Origin: Candidatus Rhodoferax mariagerensis | GTDB taxonomy: Bacteria; Pseudomonadota; Gammaproteobacteria; Burkholderiales; Burkholderiaceae_C | NCBI GenBank assembly: GCA_016719055.1 | Contig: JADKAW010000020.1 | Span: 1 to 64,000, forward strand | DNA: 64,000 bases | Direction of reading: 5' to 3' | Shown: positions 1 to 9,438 of the stretch, in pieces | Numbering within the stretch: the first letter of the stretch is position 1 | Layout: each line of letters opens with the position of its first letter | Translations under genes and position numbers: made by a program | The notes under the pieces: model-generated | Databases searched by the model: none | What the model was told of the DNA's origin: nothing | The model's input: only the letters and a program-made list of their open reading frames with translations

Positions 1-1067
1 AATTTGTGCCGGGCAGGTGTTTGTTCACCCCCGTGGTTTCACCTTTCTTTCGGCCCAAATGGAGGCGTTTGCCCGCACTTACTTGCAATGCAATCCGCTT
101 TACCTCAATGACCAGTACGCCGCGGCCTGCGGTTTTGCCGGTCTGCTGGCTTCACCGCAAATGGTTTTTAATGTCGTTCTGTCGTTAGGCGTACAAAACG
201 ACTCCGAAAAAAAGCGATGGCTAACCTCGGCTACTATGACGCCCGGTACTTGCGTCCGGTCTATGCCGGCGACACGATTCGCTCATTGACCAAAGTGATG
301 GATCGCAAGGAGCGTGGTGTCGGCAAACCCGGCATCGTCACCATCCGTACCTTGGGGCTTAACAGAACAACGAAGTGGTGCTTCAGTACCAGAGAAAGAT
401 CATGGTTGACGGGCAAGGTAGTCGACCGCCACCACCCCGCTGCCAAGCGCTGCGACGATGCCAACCTTTCCGTGGTCGAGCAAGCCGAAGTGTTGCTGCC
501 GAACTCCACGCACCTGCCCGCGGGTCTGACCGGTCCGAATTCCTGGTTCGGGATTTGCCGTGGGTGATGTCATCGTTCATGCCAATGGCAGAACCATCAC
601 CGACGAGCACTTGTCGCTGACCTGTGCAGGCAACACCCACCCGCTGCGGCTTGACCGGTTTCAGTTCTGGCCTGTCGGGCAAGATGAGCGGGGAACCGAT
701 TGTCTATGGTGGACTGGTTTTTGCCTGGCTGGAAGGACTGGCCAGTCGCGATGTCAGCGAAAACAGCGTCTGGGAGATCGGTTTCACCGAGGGCTACCAC
801 ACCCAGCCGTCCATTGCCGGCGACACCGTTGCTGCGCTGTCGCGAGTGCTGGCGGTTGCAGACGCACCGGGCGCGCTGGGTGCATGCTTTGGCCTCGTGA
901 ATTTTCAGTTGATTGGCGTCAAGAACATCAGTGCCTCAAACGCCTATGCCAAACATGGTGCGGACCTGTTCATCAAGGAAAACGACAAGAAAGCCATGGG
1001 TAAAGAAAAAATTGATGAGAAGATTTTTGAGATAGAGAGACAACTCTTGATCAGGAAAAGGAGCTAG
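1..1067 (+). pseudogene. mch: Mesaconyl-CoA hydratase (ethylmalonyl-CoA pathway), 5' truncated by window edge and multiply frameshifted
   Basis: The joined pieces read as a MaoC/double-hotdog mesaconyl-(C1)-CoA hydratase, which interconverts mesaconyl-CoA and beta-methylmalyl-CoA in acetate assimilation. Recognisable stretches are MEAFARTYLQCNPLYLNDQY (about 59-118), ANLGYYDARYLRPVYAGDTI (220-279), HANGRTITDEHLSLTCAGNT (578-637) and SGEPIVYGGLVFAWLEGLAS (687-746). No single frame is open: the reading frame must change near 205 (a run of seven A), 370, between 410 and 440, near 555 and near 660. The stop at 1065-1067 lies two bases before the next gene, so this was the first visible gene of the ecm-meaB-ccr operon. 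It is either a decayed gene or badly sequenced; I cannot tell which. Family assignment rests on similarity recalled from the pathway and on context. Confidence 0.72.
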
Positions 1068-1069
1068 TC

Positions 1070-3088
1070 ATGGCAACCACCCCGAAAACAAATAAGGATC
1101 AACCCTGGTTGATGCGGACCTACAGTGGTCATAGCTCGGCTAAAGCCTCCAACGCGCTTTACCTTACCAATCTGGCCAAGGGCCAGACCGGTCTGTCGGT
1201 CGCCTTTGATTTGCCAACCCAGACCGGTTACGACGCGGACAATCCATTGGCCAGGGCGAAGTCGGCAAGGTCGGCGTGCCTATTTCGCATATCGAGGATA
1301 TGGATCAGTTGTTTGACCAGATTCCGCTCGACAAGATGAACACGTCGATGACGATCAATGCCACAGCACCCTGGTTGCTGGCGCTTTACATCGCATTGGC
1401 GCAGCGGCGCGGTATTGACCCAAAAATGTTGAGTGGCACCACGCAAAACGACATCATCAAGGAATATCTTTCTCGCGGCACCTACATTTATCCGCCTGGC
1501 CCATCGATGCGATTGATCGCTGACACGATCAACTACACCGTCAAACATGTGCCCAGTGGAACCCAACCAACATCTGCAGCTACCATTTGCAGGAAGCCGG
1601 AGCCACCCCGGTTCAAGAGCTGGCTTACGCCTTGTGTGCTGCCATGGCAGTGCTCGACCGGGTAAAGGCTTCGGGTGAAATCGAAGCTGATGCTTTCCCG
1701 CAAGTGGTCGAACGCATCTCGTTCTTTGTCAACGCCGGCATTCGGTTTGTTGAGGAGTGCTGCAAGCTCAGGGCTTTTGGCCAGATGTGGGAGCAATTGG
1801 CCCTGACCCGCTACCAGGTTGAAGAGCCAAAGCTGCGCCGCTTCCGCTACGGTGTCCAAGTCAACTCTTTGGGGTTAACCGAGGCGCAGCCGGAGAACAA
1901 CGTACAGCGCATCGTGCTGGAAATGTTGTCGGTGGTGCTTTCCAAAGGTTCAAGAGCCCGCGCTATTCAGCTCCCGGCCTGGAACGAGGCCATGGGCTTG
2001 CCGCGCCCCTGGGATCAGCAATGGGCATTGCGGATTCAGCAGGTGATGGCGCTAGAGACCGATTTGTTGGAGTACGGCGATATTCTGGACGGCTCCCCGG
2101 TCATTGCGGCCAAGGTGGCCGAATTGGTCGAAGGTGCCAGTAAAGAAATCGCCAATGTCGAGGCCCAGGGCGGGATCATTGCCGCCATCGAGTCGGGCTA
2201 CATCAAGCGCGAACTGGTCGGCAGCCACATGAGTCGTTTGCGCGCCATCGAGTCGGGCGACCTGAAAATCATTGGTGTCAACTGCTTCCAGGAAACCGCC
2301 CAATCGCCGCTCACCATGGGCAGCGATGGCGGCATCATGAAGGCCGATCCAGAAGCAGAGCGTGAACAAATCGAACGCCTGCAGGCGCATCGCAGCAAAC
2401 GCGACAACGTCGAAGTTCGTGCCGCCTTGCAGGGCCTCACCGATGCTGCCAACAGCGGCGAGAACATCATGCCCAGTTCGATTCGGTGCGCCCTCGCAGG
2501 AGTCACCACTGGCGAATGGGGCGACACCCTGCGTGCGGTATTTGGTGAGTTCCGTCCACCGACGGGTATTGACATTGCCATCGACAGTCGCGTTGTGCTG
2601 GGCAAAATGGACCAAGTTACCGATCTAAGGACCAGAGTGGCAGACACTGGTAGCGCGCTGGGTCGACCTCTGAAGTTGTTGGTTGGCAAACCGGGGCTTG
2701 ACGGGCACTCCAATGGCGCTGAACAGGTTGCGGTCAAAGCCCGCGATGTCGGCTTTGAAGTCGTCTATGACGGCATCCGGTTGACCCGCAGCAAATTGCG
2801 CAAGCAGCACAAGAGGAAGGTGTGCATATGGTTGGTCTGTCGATTCTCTCAGGCAGCCACTTGCAACTGGTCGAGTCTGTCTTGCAGGAAATGCGCCTGC
2901 GCGATCTGACCCATGTGCCGGTTATCGCCGGTGGCATCATCCCGCCCGAAGATGCCGAAAAACTCAAAGCAGTGGGCGTGCGCGCCATCTATACGCCCAA
3001 GGATTTCAGCCTGAATGCCATCATGGCGGATATGGTGGATGTGGTTCGTGAATGCAATGGACTGGAACGGCTTGGATTGTTGAAGTAA
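1070..3088 (+). pseudogene. ecm: Ethylmalonyl-CoA mutase (adenosylcobalamin-dependent), three frameshifts
   Basis: Converts (2R)-ethylmalonyl-CoA to methylsuccinyl-CoA in the ethylmalonyl-CoA pathway. The N-terminal mutase barrel is clear (PWLMRTYSGHSSAKASNALY, then GQTGLSVAFDLPTQTGYDAD), as is the C-terminal B12 domain with the base-off motif GKPGLDGHSNGAEQVAVKAR (about 2690-2749) and HMVGLSILSGSHLQLVESVL. The frame breaks near 1250 (AGGGCG where AGGGGCG restores frame), 1554 (CCCAGTGG versus CCCAAGTGG) and 2782 (ACCCGC versus ACCCCGC). Each is repaired by adding one base to a short run, giving about 673 codons, normal for the family. It starts two bases after the mch stop, and meaB follows after eight bases. 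The single-base, homopolymer pattern fits sequencing error at least as well as gene decay. Confidence 0.8.
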
Positions 3089-3096
3089 GTGCAAAA

Positions 3097-4147
3097 ATGC
3101 GCCTCGTGGACCTGCCCGACCCCGAAAAGCTGGCCTTAGGGATACAGCGCGGGGAACGGGCGGCTGTTGCTGGCGGCTTGAATCTGCTGGATAACAAACT
3201 ACCCGACGCACGCCTGCGTGCAGCCCGGCTGCTGGCATTGCTTTCTGAAGGGCGGCAACTCAGCAACGGCCACCTCATCGGGGTCACTGGCCCGCCCGGC
3301 ACGGGCAAATCTTCGCTGGTCTGCGCCATGATTCGGGAATGGAGGCGCGTCAATAAAACCGTAGGAGTGCTTGCAGTCGATCCGTCGAGTCGCCCCGAAC
3401 TGGGCGGCGGTGCCCTGTTGGGGGATCGCATCCGCATCAAGAATGTCTCCTATGACGAAGGGCTTTTCATCCGCTCGCTGGCCAATCGCAACCAGTTGGG
3501 CGGTGTCGCCACCGAGGTCTGGCCCATGAGTTGGCTGATGCTGGCCTGCTTTGACATCGTGGTGATCGAGACAGTGGGTGTCGGTCAGACCGAAATTGAT
3601 ATTGCAGAGGTTGCCGACACTGTCTGTTATGTGGCACAGCCGGCCTCTGGCGATGCCATCCAGTATCTGAAGTCGGGAATTATCGAGGATCCCCGATGTA
3701 TTCGCCGTCAACAAGGCCGATCTCGGCGCTCCGGCGCAAAAAACAGCCGCCGAAATTCACCGCAGTGCGCCCCGGCAGGATCGACGCGAAGAATGGGATT
3801 ACCCGGTCTGTCTGGTGAGTGCCGCGATGAATACCGGCATCGAGCCATTGCTTGACCATATCGACCGGCACCGACGTTTTTTGGCCGAGGCCGGCTTGCT
3901 CGACACATTGCGCAGTTGCCATCATTCAGCCTGGGTGATGCGATTGCTCAAAGATGAATTTGGCACCTTTGGCCTGGGACTTGTTGGCGGGATGGCCGCT
4001 GTCATAGAACGCCTGAATCAACATTGCACCCCACAATTTGAAGAATACGAACATCTCCGACAACGTGTTCTTTCCAGATTCCAGTCGGATAAACAGTTTA
4101 GTCAATTAACCAAAAAGGAGCATTCTGATGAGCAAGCAACTGTATGA
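3097..4147 (+). pseudogene. meaB: MeaB/ArgK-type G-protein chaperone of the acyl-CoA mutase, frameshifted
   Basis: MeaB-family GTPases load, protect and repair adenosylcobalamin mutases; here the natural partner is the ethylmalonyl-CoA mutase encoded eight bases upstream. Visible motifs are the P-loop GVTGPPGTGKSS (about 3280-3315), GVLAVDPSS, the GALLGDR segment, the switch region ETVGVGQTEIDIAEVADTV (3568-3624) and, in a second frame, AVNKADLGAPAQKTAAEIHR (NKxD base-specificity motif, about 3703-3762). The C-terminal dimerisation arm lies in a third frame (3815-4147). The frame therefore changes near 3683 and near 3770. The last frame runs across the ccr ribosome-binding site and start codon, so the true stop may be earlier. 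Start chosen at ATG 3097; a GTG at 3089 is possible. Confidence 0.78.
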
Positions 4148-5414
4148 AGTAGGCGAACAACCCCCTCTGGGCCTGGTCCCGGAAAAAATGCACGCATGGC
4201 TGATCCGGCCAGAGCGCTTTGGCAAGCCGATGGAGGCGTTTCAGAAAGAAGTGGTGGACACCCCTAGCATCGCCGACGACGAGGTGCTGGTGTATGTGAT
4301 GGCGGCCGGCATCAACTACAACAACGTCTGGGCAGCCCTCGGTATCCCGGTCAATGTGATTGCGGCGCGCAACAAAAACGGCGAACCCGAACCCTTTCAC
4401 ATTGGCGGCAGCGACGCTTCGGGTATTGTTTATAAGGTTGGCAAAGATGTGACCAACGTCAAAGTCGGCGACGAAGTGGTGATGCATTGCGGCACCTTCA
4501 ATCGCAATTGCGAATGGGTCAAGGGTGGGGGCGATCCGATGTACTCGCCGTCATTCAAGATTTGGGGTTATGAGACCAATTTTGGCAGTTTTGCCCAGTT
4601 CACCCGGGTACAGGGTCAACAGTGCATGCCCAAGCCCAAACACATGAACTGGGAAGAAGCCGCGTCTTATGCTCTGGTCGCGGCGACAGCTTGGCGGATG
4701 TTGCATGGCTGGGAATCGAGTTCCATCAAGAAAGGCGATGTGGCCTTGATCTGGGGCGGCGCTGGCGGGTTGGGTTCGATGGCGATTCAGATTGCCAAGG
4801 CTGCCGGTGCCACCTCGGTGGCGATGGTGTCTGGCCAGGACAAGTTTGATTACTGCATGAAGCTCGGTGCCAAAGGCTGCATCAACCGCAATGATTTCGA
4901 CCACTGGGGCATGTTGCCGCACTGGAAAGACAATGCAGGCTATGGCAAATGGCTCAAGGGTGTGCGCTCTTTCGGCGCAAAAATCTGGGAAGTGCTGGGT
5001 GAAAAACGCGCCCCGAATCTGGTTTTTGAGCATCCCGGTGAAAGCACCATTCCGAGCTCAATTTTTGTCTGCGAAACCGGTGGCATGGTGGTGGTCTGCG
5101 CTGGCACTTCCGGCTACAACGCCACAGTCGATCTGCGTTACCTGTGGATGCGCCAAAAACGCCTGCAAGGTTCGCATTTCGCCAATACCGTGCAGTGCAA
5201 CGAGATGAACCAACTGGCCTTGCGGGGCGAGCTTGACCCCTGCATGTCGCGTGCCTTTGTCTATGACGAGTTGCCCGATGCCCATCTGTTGATGCATGAC
5301 AACAAACACCCGCACGGCAACATGGCCGTGCTGATCGGCGCCCCCAGCTTCGGCCTGGGTGCCAGTGGAAAACCGGAGGTTGAAATGGTGCATCCCGTGC
5401 TGCCCAAGGGGTGA
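4128..5414 (+). CDS. ccr: Crotonyl-CoA carboxylase/reductase
   Basis: Reductively carboxylates crotonyl-CoA with NADPH and CO2 to (2S)-ethylmalonyl-CoA, the signature reaction of the ethylmalonyl-CoA pathway. The 428-residue product is full length and intact. It shows the medium-chain dehydrogenase/reductase fold: GroES-like N-terminal half with GINYNNVWAALGIPV and HIGGSDASGIVYKVGKDV, the nucleotide-binding loop ALIWGGAGGLGSMAIQIAKA, and the family-specific KIWGYETNFGSFAQF and FEHPGESTIPSSIFV segments. AAGGAG lies seven bases before the ATG. It follows meaB with overlap of that gene's last frame and is followed by a CBS-domain gene. The contrast between this clean gene and the broken genes just upstream is notable. 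Ccr is uncommon in betaproteobacteria, so acquisition from an alphaproteobacterium is possible but untested. Confidence 0.96.
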   Translation: MSKQLYEVGEQPPLGLVPEKMHAWLIRPERFGKPMEAFQKEVVDTPSIADDEVLVYVMAAGINYNNVWAALGIPVNVIAARNKNGEPEPFHIGGSDASGIVYKVGKDVTNVKVGDEVVMHCGTFNRNCEWVKGGGDPMYSPSFKIWGYETNFGSFAQFTRVQGQQCMPKPKHMNWEEAASYALVAATAWRMLHGWESSSIKKGDVALIWGGAGGLGSMAIQIAKAAGATSVAMVSGQDKFDYCMKLGAKGCINRNDFDHWGMLPHWKDNAGYGKWLKGVRSFGAKIWEVLGEKRAPNLVFEHPGESTIPSSIFVCETGGMVVVCAGTSGYNATVDLRYLWMRQKRLQGSHFANTVQCNEMNQLALRGELDPCMSRAFVYDELPDAHLLMHDNKHPHGNMAVLIGAPSFGLGASGKPEVEMVHPVLPKG

Positions 5415-5442
5415 CGTGCATACCACGCCACACCCGTATCCC

Positions 5443-5883
5443 ATGTCCGAGCCGCTACCCAGCATTGAATCGGCCGAGGCAATCACCATCGTTGACGATG
5501 GCAGCAAGGTACGCGATCTGATGCATGCCGGCATCATCTCCTGCACGCCAGACGACACGATTGGCACGGTCGCCAAAATCATGGTGAGTAAGGAAATCCA
5601 TGCGGTGGTGGTCATGGACGCTCAGGGGGCAGCCGTGGGTGTCGTGTCGCAGACCGATATGGTGCTAGCGCGCCAGGGTCGCACCCCCGATCAGGCACGC
5701 GCGATGCTGGCGCGTGAGGTCATGACCCCCGGCTGTGCCACTTGCGATGCTGACCTGCTGCTGAGCGAAGCGGTTAGCCTGATGACGGGTCGGCGCATGC
5801 ACCGCCTGGTCGTGACCGAAAAAGACAAGCCGGTCGGTGTGATCTCCATGACCGACGTGGTACGCAAGATCATCGGCGATTAA
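5443..5883 (+). CDS. Paired CBS-domain protein downstream of ccr
   Basis: A 146-residue protein made almost wholly of two CBS motifs (about residues 22-78 and 87-146). First half: VRDLMHAGIISCTPDDTIGT and VVVMDAQGAAVGVVSQTDMV; second half: VMTPGCATCDADLLLSEAVS and RLVVTEKDKPVGVISMTDVV. Such Bateman modules bind adenine nucleotides or S-adenosylmethionine and often regulate neighbouring enzymes. Its place 28 bases after ccr suggests control of the carboxylase pathway by energy charge, which is inference. ATG 5443 is preferred because the sequence upstream lacks CBS character; an in-frame GTG at 5416, two bases after the ccr stop, would add nine residues. Two terminator-like hairpins follow and probably close the operon. 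Confidence 0.85.
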   Translation: MSEPLPSIESAEAITIVDDGSKVRDLMHAGIISCTPDDTIGTVAKIMVSKEIHAVVVMDAQGAAVGVVSQTDMVLARQGRTPDQARAMLAREVMTPGCATCDADLLLSEAVSLMTGRRMHRLVVTEKDKPVGVISMTDVVRKIIGD

Positions 5884-5921
5884 TTCACACCCAAACCAAC
5901 GCATTGCGGCGCAGTGCGCTG

Positions 5922-5949
5922 CTCCCTCCTTGTCGAAAGAGGGAGTTTT
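5922..5949 (+). terminator. Rho-independent terminator 1 of the ccr operon
   Basis: CTCCCTC at 5922-5928 pairs with GAGGGAG at 5939-5945 around a 10-base loop and is followed by TTTT. It lies 38 bases after the CBS gene stop. Confidence 0.7.
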
Positions 5950-5959
5950 AAAAAGCACT

Positions 5960-5994
5960 CTGCTCTGACCTGAAGTCGGAGCAGGATTTTTTTT
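5960..5994 (+). terminator. Rho-independent terminator 2 of the ccr operon
   Basis: CTGCTC (5960-5965) and GAC (5967-5969) pair with GTC (5975-5977) and GAGCAG (5979-5984). GA and eight T follow. With the hairpin at 5922-5949 it forms a tandem terminator before the next gene at 6019. Confidence 0.8.
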
Positions 5995-6018
5995 CAAGCC
6001 AGACATACTCTTTTTGCC

Positions 6019-6996
6019 ATGCGCGCCATCGTCTGCCATGAACTCACCGGTCCTGCTGCCCTGCGTCTGAAGCAGGTGGACAATCCACGGCCCGGTGCTG
6101 GTCAGGTGCTTATCCGTGTGCATACCTGCGGCGTCAATTTCGCCGATAGCCTGATCACCCGAGGTCAGTACCAGATGCAGCCGCAGCTGCCGTTTAGCCC
6201 TGGCTTTGAAGTTGCTGGTGAAATACTGGAACTTGGCGCTGGCGTGGCAACGCTTGCCATTGGAGATCGGGTGATCGCCATGACAACGCACGGTGGCTAT
6301 GCCGAACAGGTGATCGCCGATGTGCGACGCTGTGTCCCCATGCCAGCCGCGATGTCTTGGGAGCACGCTGCCGCCTTCCCAGTGGTTTTTGGCACCTCGC
6401 ATATCGCTTTGTGGCATCGGGCACGCTTGCGCTCTGGTGAGACACTGGTCGTGCATGGTGCCTCAGGTGGTGTCGGGTTAACCGCGGTGGCGATCGGCAA
6501 GCAACTGGGGGCAACCGTCATCGCCACGGCCAATGGCCGGGAAAAGCTGGCAGTGGCCCAGGCGCACGGTGCCGATCATCTGCTCGATGCCAGCCACGAG
6601 GACCTGCGCGAGCGGATCAAAGAAGTGACCGATGGCCGTGGTGCCAACGTTATCTACGACCCGGTGGGTGGCGACACGTTTGCATCGTCGCTGCGCAGCA
6701 TTGCTTTTGAAGGGCGCATCCTGATCATTGGTTTTGCCGGTGGTGTGGTGCCGCAGATTCCGGCCAACCACCTGCTGGTGAAGAATGTCGATGTGATCGG
6801 TGTCAACTGGCCAGCATACGCCCAATTGAATCCAAAGGTTATGACCGAGAGTTTCCAGACCTTGATCCAGTGGTATCTGGCGAGTGCCATCAAGCCGCAT
6901 GTTTCGGCGATTTATCCGCTGGAGCAGGCCGTTGATGCTCTGAATCAGGTGCTGACCCGCAAATCGACGGGCAAGGTCGTGATCAAGATGGATTGA
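6019..6996 (+). CDS. Zinc-free medium-chain NADPH:quinone oxidoreductase family protein
   Basis: A 325-residue oxidoreductase of the quinone oxidoreductase/enoyl reductase branch of the MDR superfamily. The N-terminal catalytic domain has GVNFADSLITRGQYQ and PFSPGFEVAGEILELGAGV; the Rossmann loop is VVHGASGGVGLTAVAIGKQL (about residues 141-160); the C-terminus ends ALNQVLTRKSTGKVVIKMD. The cysteine clusters of zinc alcohol dehydrogenases are absent. NADPH is the likely cofactor. Members act on quinones or on enoyl-CoA/enone substrates; an acrylyl- or enoyl-CoA reductase role would suit the neighbouring ethylmalonyl-CoA and PhaJ genes, but this is inference. It lies just after the two terminators, so it probably has its own promoter. 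Confidence 0.88.
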   Translation: MRAIVCHELTGPAALRLKQVDNPRPGAGQVLIRVHTCGVNFADSLITRGQYQMQPQLPFSPGFEVAGEILELGAGVATLAIGDRVIAMTTHGGYAEQVIADVRRCVPMPAAMSWEHAAAFPVVFGTSHIALWHRARLRSGETLVVHGASGGVGLTAVAIGKQLGATVIATANGREKLAVAQAHGADHLLDASHEDLRERIKEVTDGRGANVIYDPVGGDTFASSLRSIAFEGRILIIGFAGGVVPQIPANHLLVKNVDVIGVNWPAYAQLNPKVMTESFQTLIQWYLASAIKPHVSAIYPLEQAVDALNQVLTRKSTGKVVIKMD

Positions 6997-7005
6997 GCAA
7001 TAACA

Positions 7006-7197
7006 ATGCGCTTCGTGAATATTCTTCCAGACTTCCAAGCTTTGTTTGACTTTGAGGCCTCTGCCAAGGATACTTATGGGCCAGCAAATAATATGATTGG
7101 CCTTGGGGTGAACCACACGGGACCCTCCCAAGAAGATGGCTTGACGGGGGCAGACGCCCGCGTCACCTACCTGATGGCACGGCATTTCCCGCGCTAA
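7006..7197 (+). CDS. Small ORF of unknown function between QOR and PhaJ genes
   Basis: A 63-codon frame starting nine bases after the oxidoreductase stop and ending 18 bases before the hydratase start. I do not recognise the product; it contains DTYGPANNMIGLGVNHTGPS and ends TYLMARHFPR, with no signal peptide or membrane segment. No clear ribosome-binding site precedes it. It fills the gap neatly and has ordinary composition, so it may be a real small gene or the tail of a broken one. Low confidence. Confidence 0.3.
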   Translation: MRFVNILPDFQALFDFEASAKDTYGPANNMIGLGVNHTGPSQEDGLTGADARVTYLMARHFPR

Positions 7198-7215
7198 TTT
7201 TAAAAAAGGACTTAT

Positions 7216-7665
7216 ATGAATCCCCAAAATGGTTACGACGTTGAAGACATCACAGTCGGCATGAGCGCAGAAATCGCCAAAACGATTACGGACGCAGACA
7301 TTTTGCTGTTTGCTGCGGTGTCGACCGACACCAATGCGGTTCACATGGACGAAGAGTTTGGTCGCACCACCATGTTTGGCGGGCGCATTGCCCACGGCAT
7401 GTTGTCAGCCAGCCTGATATCCGCCGTGCTCGGTAATCGGTTGCCAGGTCCCGGCACTATTTACATGAGTCAGTCACTGCGCTTTCGTGCGCCAGTGCGC
7501 CCTGGCGAAACGGTGCATGCCAAGATCACGGTGAAGGAAGTTATCCCTGAGAAAGCCCGCGTGGTGGTTGACACCGTCTGCACGGTCAGTGGAAAGGTCG
7601 TCATTGACGGTGAAGCGACGCTGATGGTCACGTCAAGCAAAAAACGCCAAGAGGCTGGCAAGTAG
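7216..7665 (+). CDS. MaoC/PhaJ-type (R)-specific enoyl-CoA hydratase
   Basis: A 149-residue single hot-dog hydratase that adds water to trans-2-enoyl-CoA to give (R)-3-hydroxyacyl-CoA. The catalytic signature reads STDTNAVHMDEEF followed by GGRIAHGMLSASLIS, matching the family Asp-x4-His dyad and the R-x-A-H-G-M-L loop. It starts 11 bases after AAGGA. Such enzymes link beta-oxidation or crotonyl-CoA metabolism to polyhydroxyalkanoate precursors, which fits a cluster built around crotonyl-CoA. Length is typical. The exact chain-length preference cannot be read from the sequence. Confidence 0.9.
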   Translation: MNPQNGYDVEDITVGMSAEIAKTITDADILLFAAVSTDTNAVHMDEEFGRTTMFGGRIAHGMLSASLISAVLGNRLPGPGTIYMSQSLRFRAPVRPGETVHAKITVKEVIPEKARVVVDTVCTVSGKVVIDGEATLMVTSSKKRQEAGK

Positions 7666-7933
7666 TTTTCGTGCCGACCAGCCAGACGGCATCAAAAATC
7701 ATCACAATATGAGGCCAACGACCGGTGCAGCGTCTGCTGCACATTTATGGATGGTGGCCTTTGTCGATCCTCGGACACTGTAAATGATGCGGATTTAGCC
7801 TGCGGGTGTAGCGAGCAGCTGGCGCTGGCTGTCGAGGCTGTCGCCTTTGATGCTCAGGTTACGATGCTGTGCGCAGCGTTCCAAACTGACCAACGACTGG
7901 CGTTGCTGCCGAGTCCGCTATGAATGATGCATG

Positions 7934-7986
7934 AAATATACTTCTAGCCCTTATCTTTATTGCGCTGAAAGCTATCTAATTTATAG
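7934..7986 (+). repeat. Interspersed repeat copy in the 323-base gap before the sigma-54 activator
   Basis: The gap 7666-7988 has no convincing gene. Its right end holds CTTCTAGCCCTTAT, a short spacer and GCGCTGAAAGCTAT, the two arms of the short interspersed repeat seen elsewhere in the window (for example 23076-23127 and 40350-40402). It ends a few bases from the activator stop at 7989. Confidence 0.75.
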
Positions 7987-7988
7987 TA

Positions 7989-9368
7989 TTAGGGCAACTT
8001 CAAAGCTCTGATTTTGCGATAAAGCGATCTCTCACTGATACCTAACTGCGCGGCCAGTTCAGACCGGCTACCGCGGTGGGCTTTGAGCATGTCACCCAGC
8101 GCGGAGCGCTCGATCGATTTGAGCGCACCTGATGCAGCCGTTGCAATGCGAGTCCTGGCGCTGGCCGACCAAGGACTGGATTCGGCAAGCATAGTTTGAT
8201 GCGGTACTGGAACTCTGGATGTGAGTGCGGATGCGGGACGACGTCCGGACTTCAGGGCCTGCTCAACATGACCGGCATCGAGCACATCGCCGTCACACAG
8301 CAGGGCCGCGCGCTCCAGCAGGTTGCGCAGTTCACGCACATTGCCTGGAAAATCCTGTGCCTGCAGCAGATCAATGGCCAAATCGCTCAGGCTGAGCTTG
8401 CGTTTGGGGGCCACCCTCGTCAGCAGCGAAACCGCCAGCAGGGAAATGTCATCACGGCGCTCGCGTAGCGCCGGCAGATGAATGGGAAAAGTGCTGAGCC
8501 GGTAATACAGGTCTTCACGAAAGCGCTCCTGCGCCACCATCTGGTCCAGGTCGCGGTGGGTGGCAGAAACCACCCGGATGTCGGCGCGGCGCTGCTCGGT
8601 GCTGCCGACGCGCCGGTAGGTGCCGGTTTCCAACAGGCGAAGCAGCTTGACCTGCATGGTCAGTGGTATGTCGCCTACTTCATCCAAAAACAAGGTGCCG
8701 CCGCTGGCCGCCTCGACCAGGCCGCCACGCGCTGTGTTCGCACCGGTGAACGCGCCGCGCTCATGGCCAAACAGCTCGGACTCAAACAGGTTCTCGGGCA
8801 GGCTGGAGCAGTCCACCGGCACCAGCGCCCGGTTGGCCCGGCTGCTGGCGTCGTGCACGGCGCTGGCCACCAGTTCCTTGCCGGTGCCCGATTCGCCCAG
8901 CAGCAGCACCGTGGCCATGGACGGTGCCACGCGTGCCACCAGCGCCAGCATGCGCTGGAATTGGGCTGATCGCCCAATCAGGCCCTGCGCGCCAGCGCGG
9001 CCTTGAGCCACTCGCATGGATTCCATTTTTTCAATAAAAAAGGCCTGTTCGCCGGCGGCATTGAGCAGCGGCGCTAGCTCGATGTTGACGTATTCCTCAC
9101 CGCGGGCGGTGTGGTGCAGATGCAGCACACGCTCACGCTGGCCCGATTCGCGCGCCTTGACCAGCGGGCACGATTCACCCGCTTGGTCACACGGCACGCT
9201 GAAGTGGTGTGACACCTCAAAACAGCTGCGCCCCACCACACTGCGGTCCGGACTGAATTGACGACGATAGGCAGCGTTGGCGGCCAGGATGCGGTACTGG
9301 GTGTCAAACAAAATGTGCGGCTCAGCCAGGCCCTCCAGAAAGGACATCAGTTCGGGCAGGGGTTTCAA
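7989..9368 (-). CDS. Sigma-54-dependent activator with cysteine-containing PAS sensor
   Basis: A 459-residue enhancer-binding protein. The N-terminal PAS-like domain (about 10-115) carries Cys49, His54/55, Cys60 and Cys67 in RSCFEVSHHFSVPC and GESCPL, a pattern that may bind metal, haem or sense redox state. The central AAA+ domain has Walker A GESGTGKELVASAVH, the sigma-54 contact loop ERGAFTGA, Walker B GGTLFLDEVGDIP and the arginine-rich NVRELRNLLERA. The C-terminal Fis-type helix-turn-helix ends SELAAQLGISERSLYRKIRA. It is divergent from the Rieske gene, whose upstream region holds a -24/-12 promoter and inverted repeats. The first codon of this frame is TTG (9368); ATG at 9347 is an alternative start. 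Domain architecture recalls NorR-like regulators, but the sensor is not a GAF domain. Confidence 0.93.
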   Translation of the reverse strand: MKPLPELMSFLEGLAEPHILFDTQYRILAANAAYRRQFSPDRSVVGRSCFEVSHHFSVPCDQAGESCPLVKARESGQRERVLHLHHTARGEEYVNIELAPLLNAAGEQAFFIEKMESMRVAQGRAGAQGLIGRSAQFQRMLALVARVAPSMATVLLLGESGTGKELVASAVHDASSRANRALVPVDCSSLPENLFESELFGHERGAFTGANTARGGLVEAASGGTLFLDEVGDIPLTMQVKLLRLLETGTYRRVGSTEQRRADIRVVSATHRDLDQMVAQERFREDLYYRLSTFPIHLPALRERRDDISLLAVSLLTRVAPKRKLSLSDLAIDLLQAQDFPGNVRELRNLLERAALLCDGDVLDAGHVEQALKSGRRPASALTSRVPVPHQTMLAESSPWSASARTRIATAASGALKSIERSALGDMLKAHRGSRSELAAQLGISERSLYRKIRALKLP

Positions 9369-9438
9369 GGTATGCCTGTGTGGGTAAAACTACCAGCAAG
9401 TGTATGCCAGTTGACTGCCATGCTGTCAGAAATGTCAT

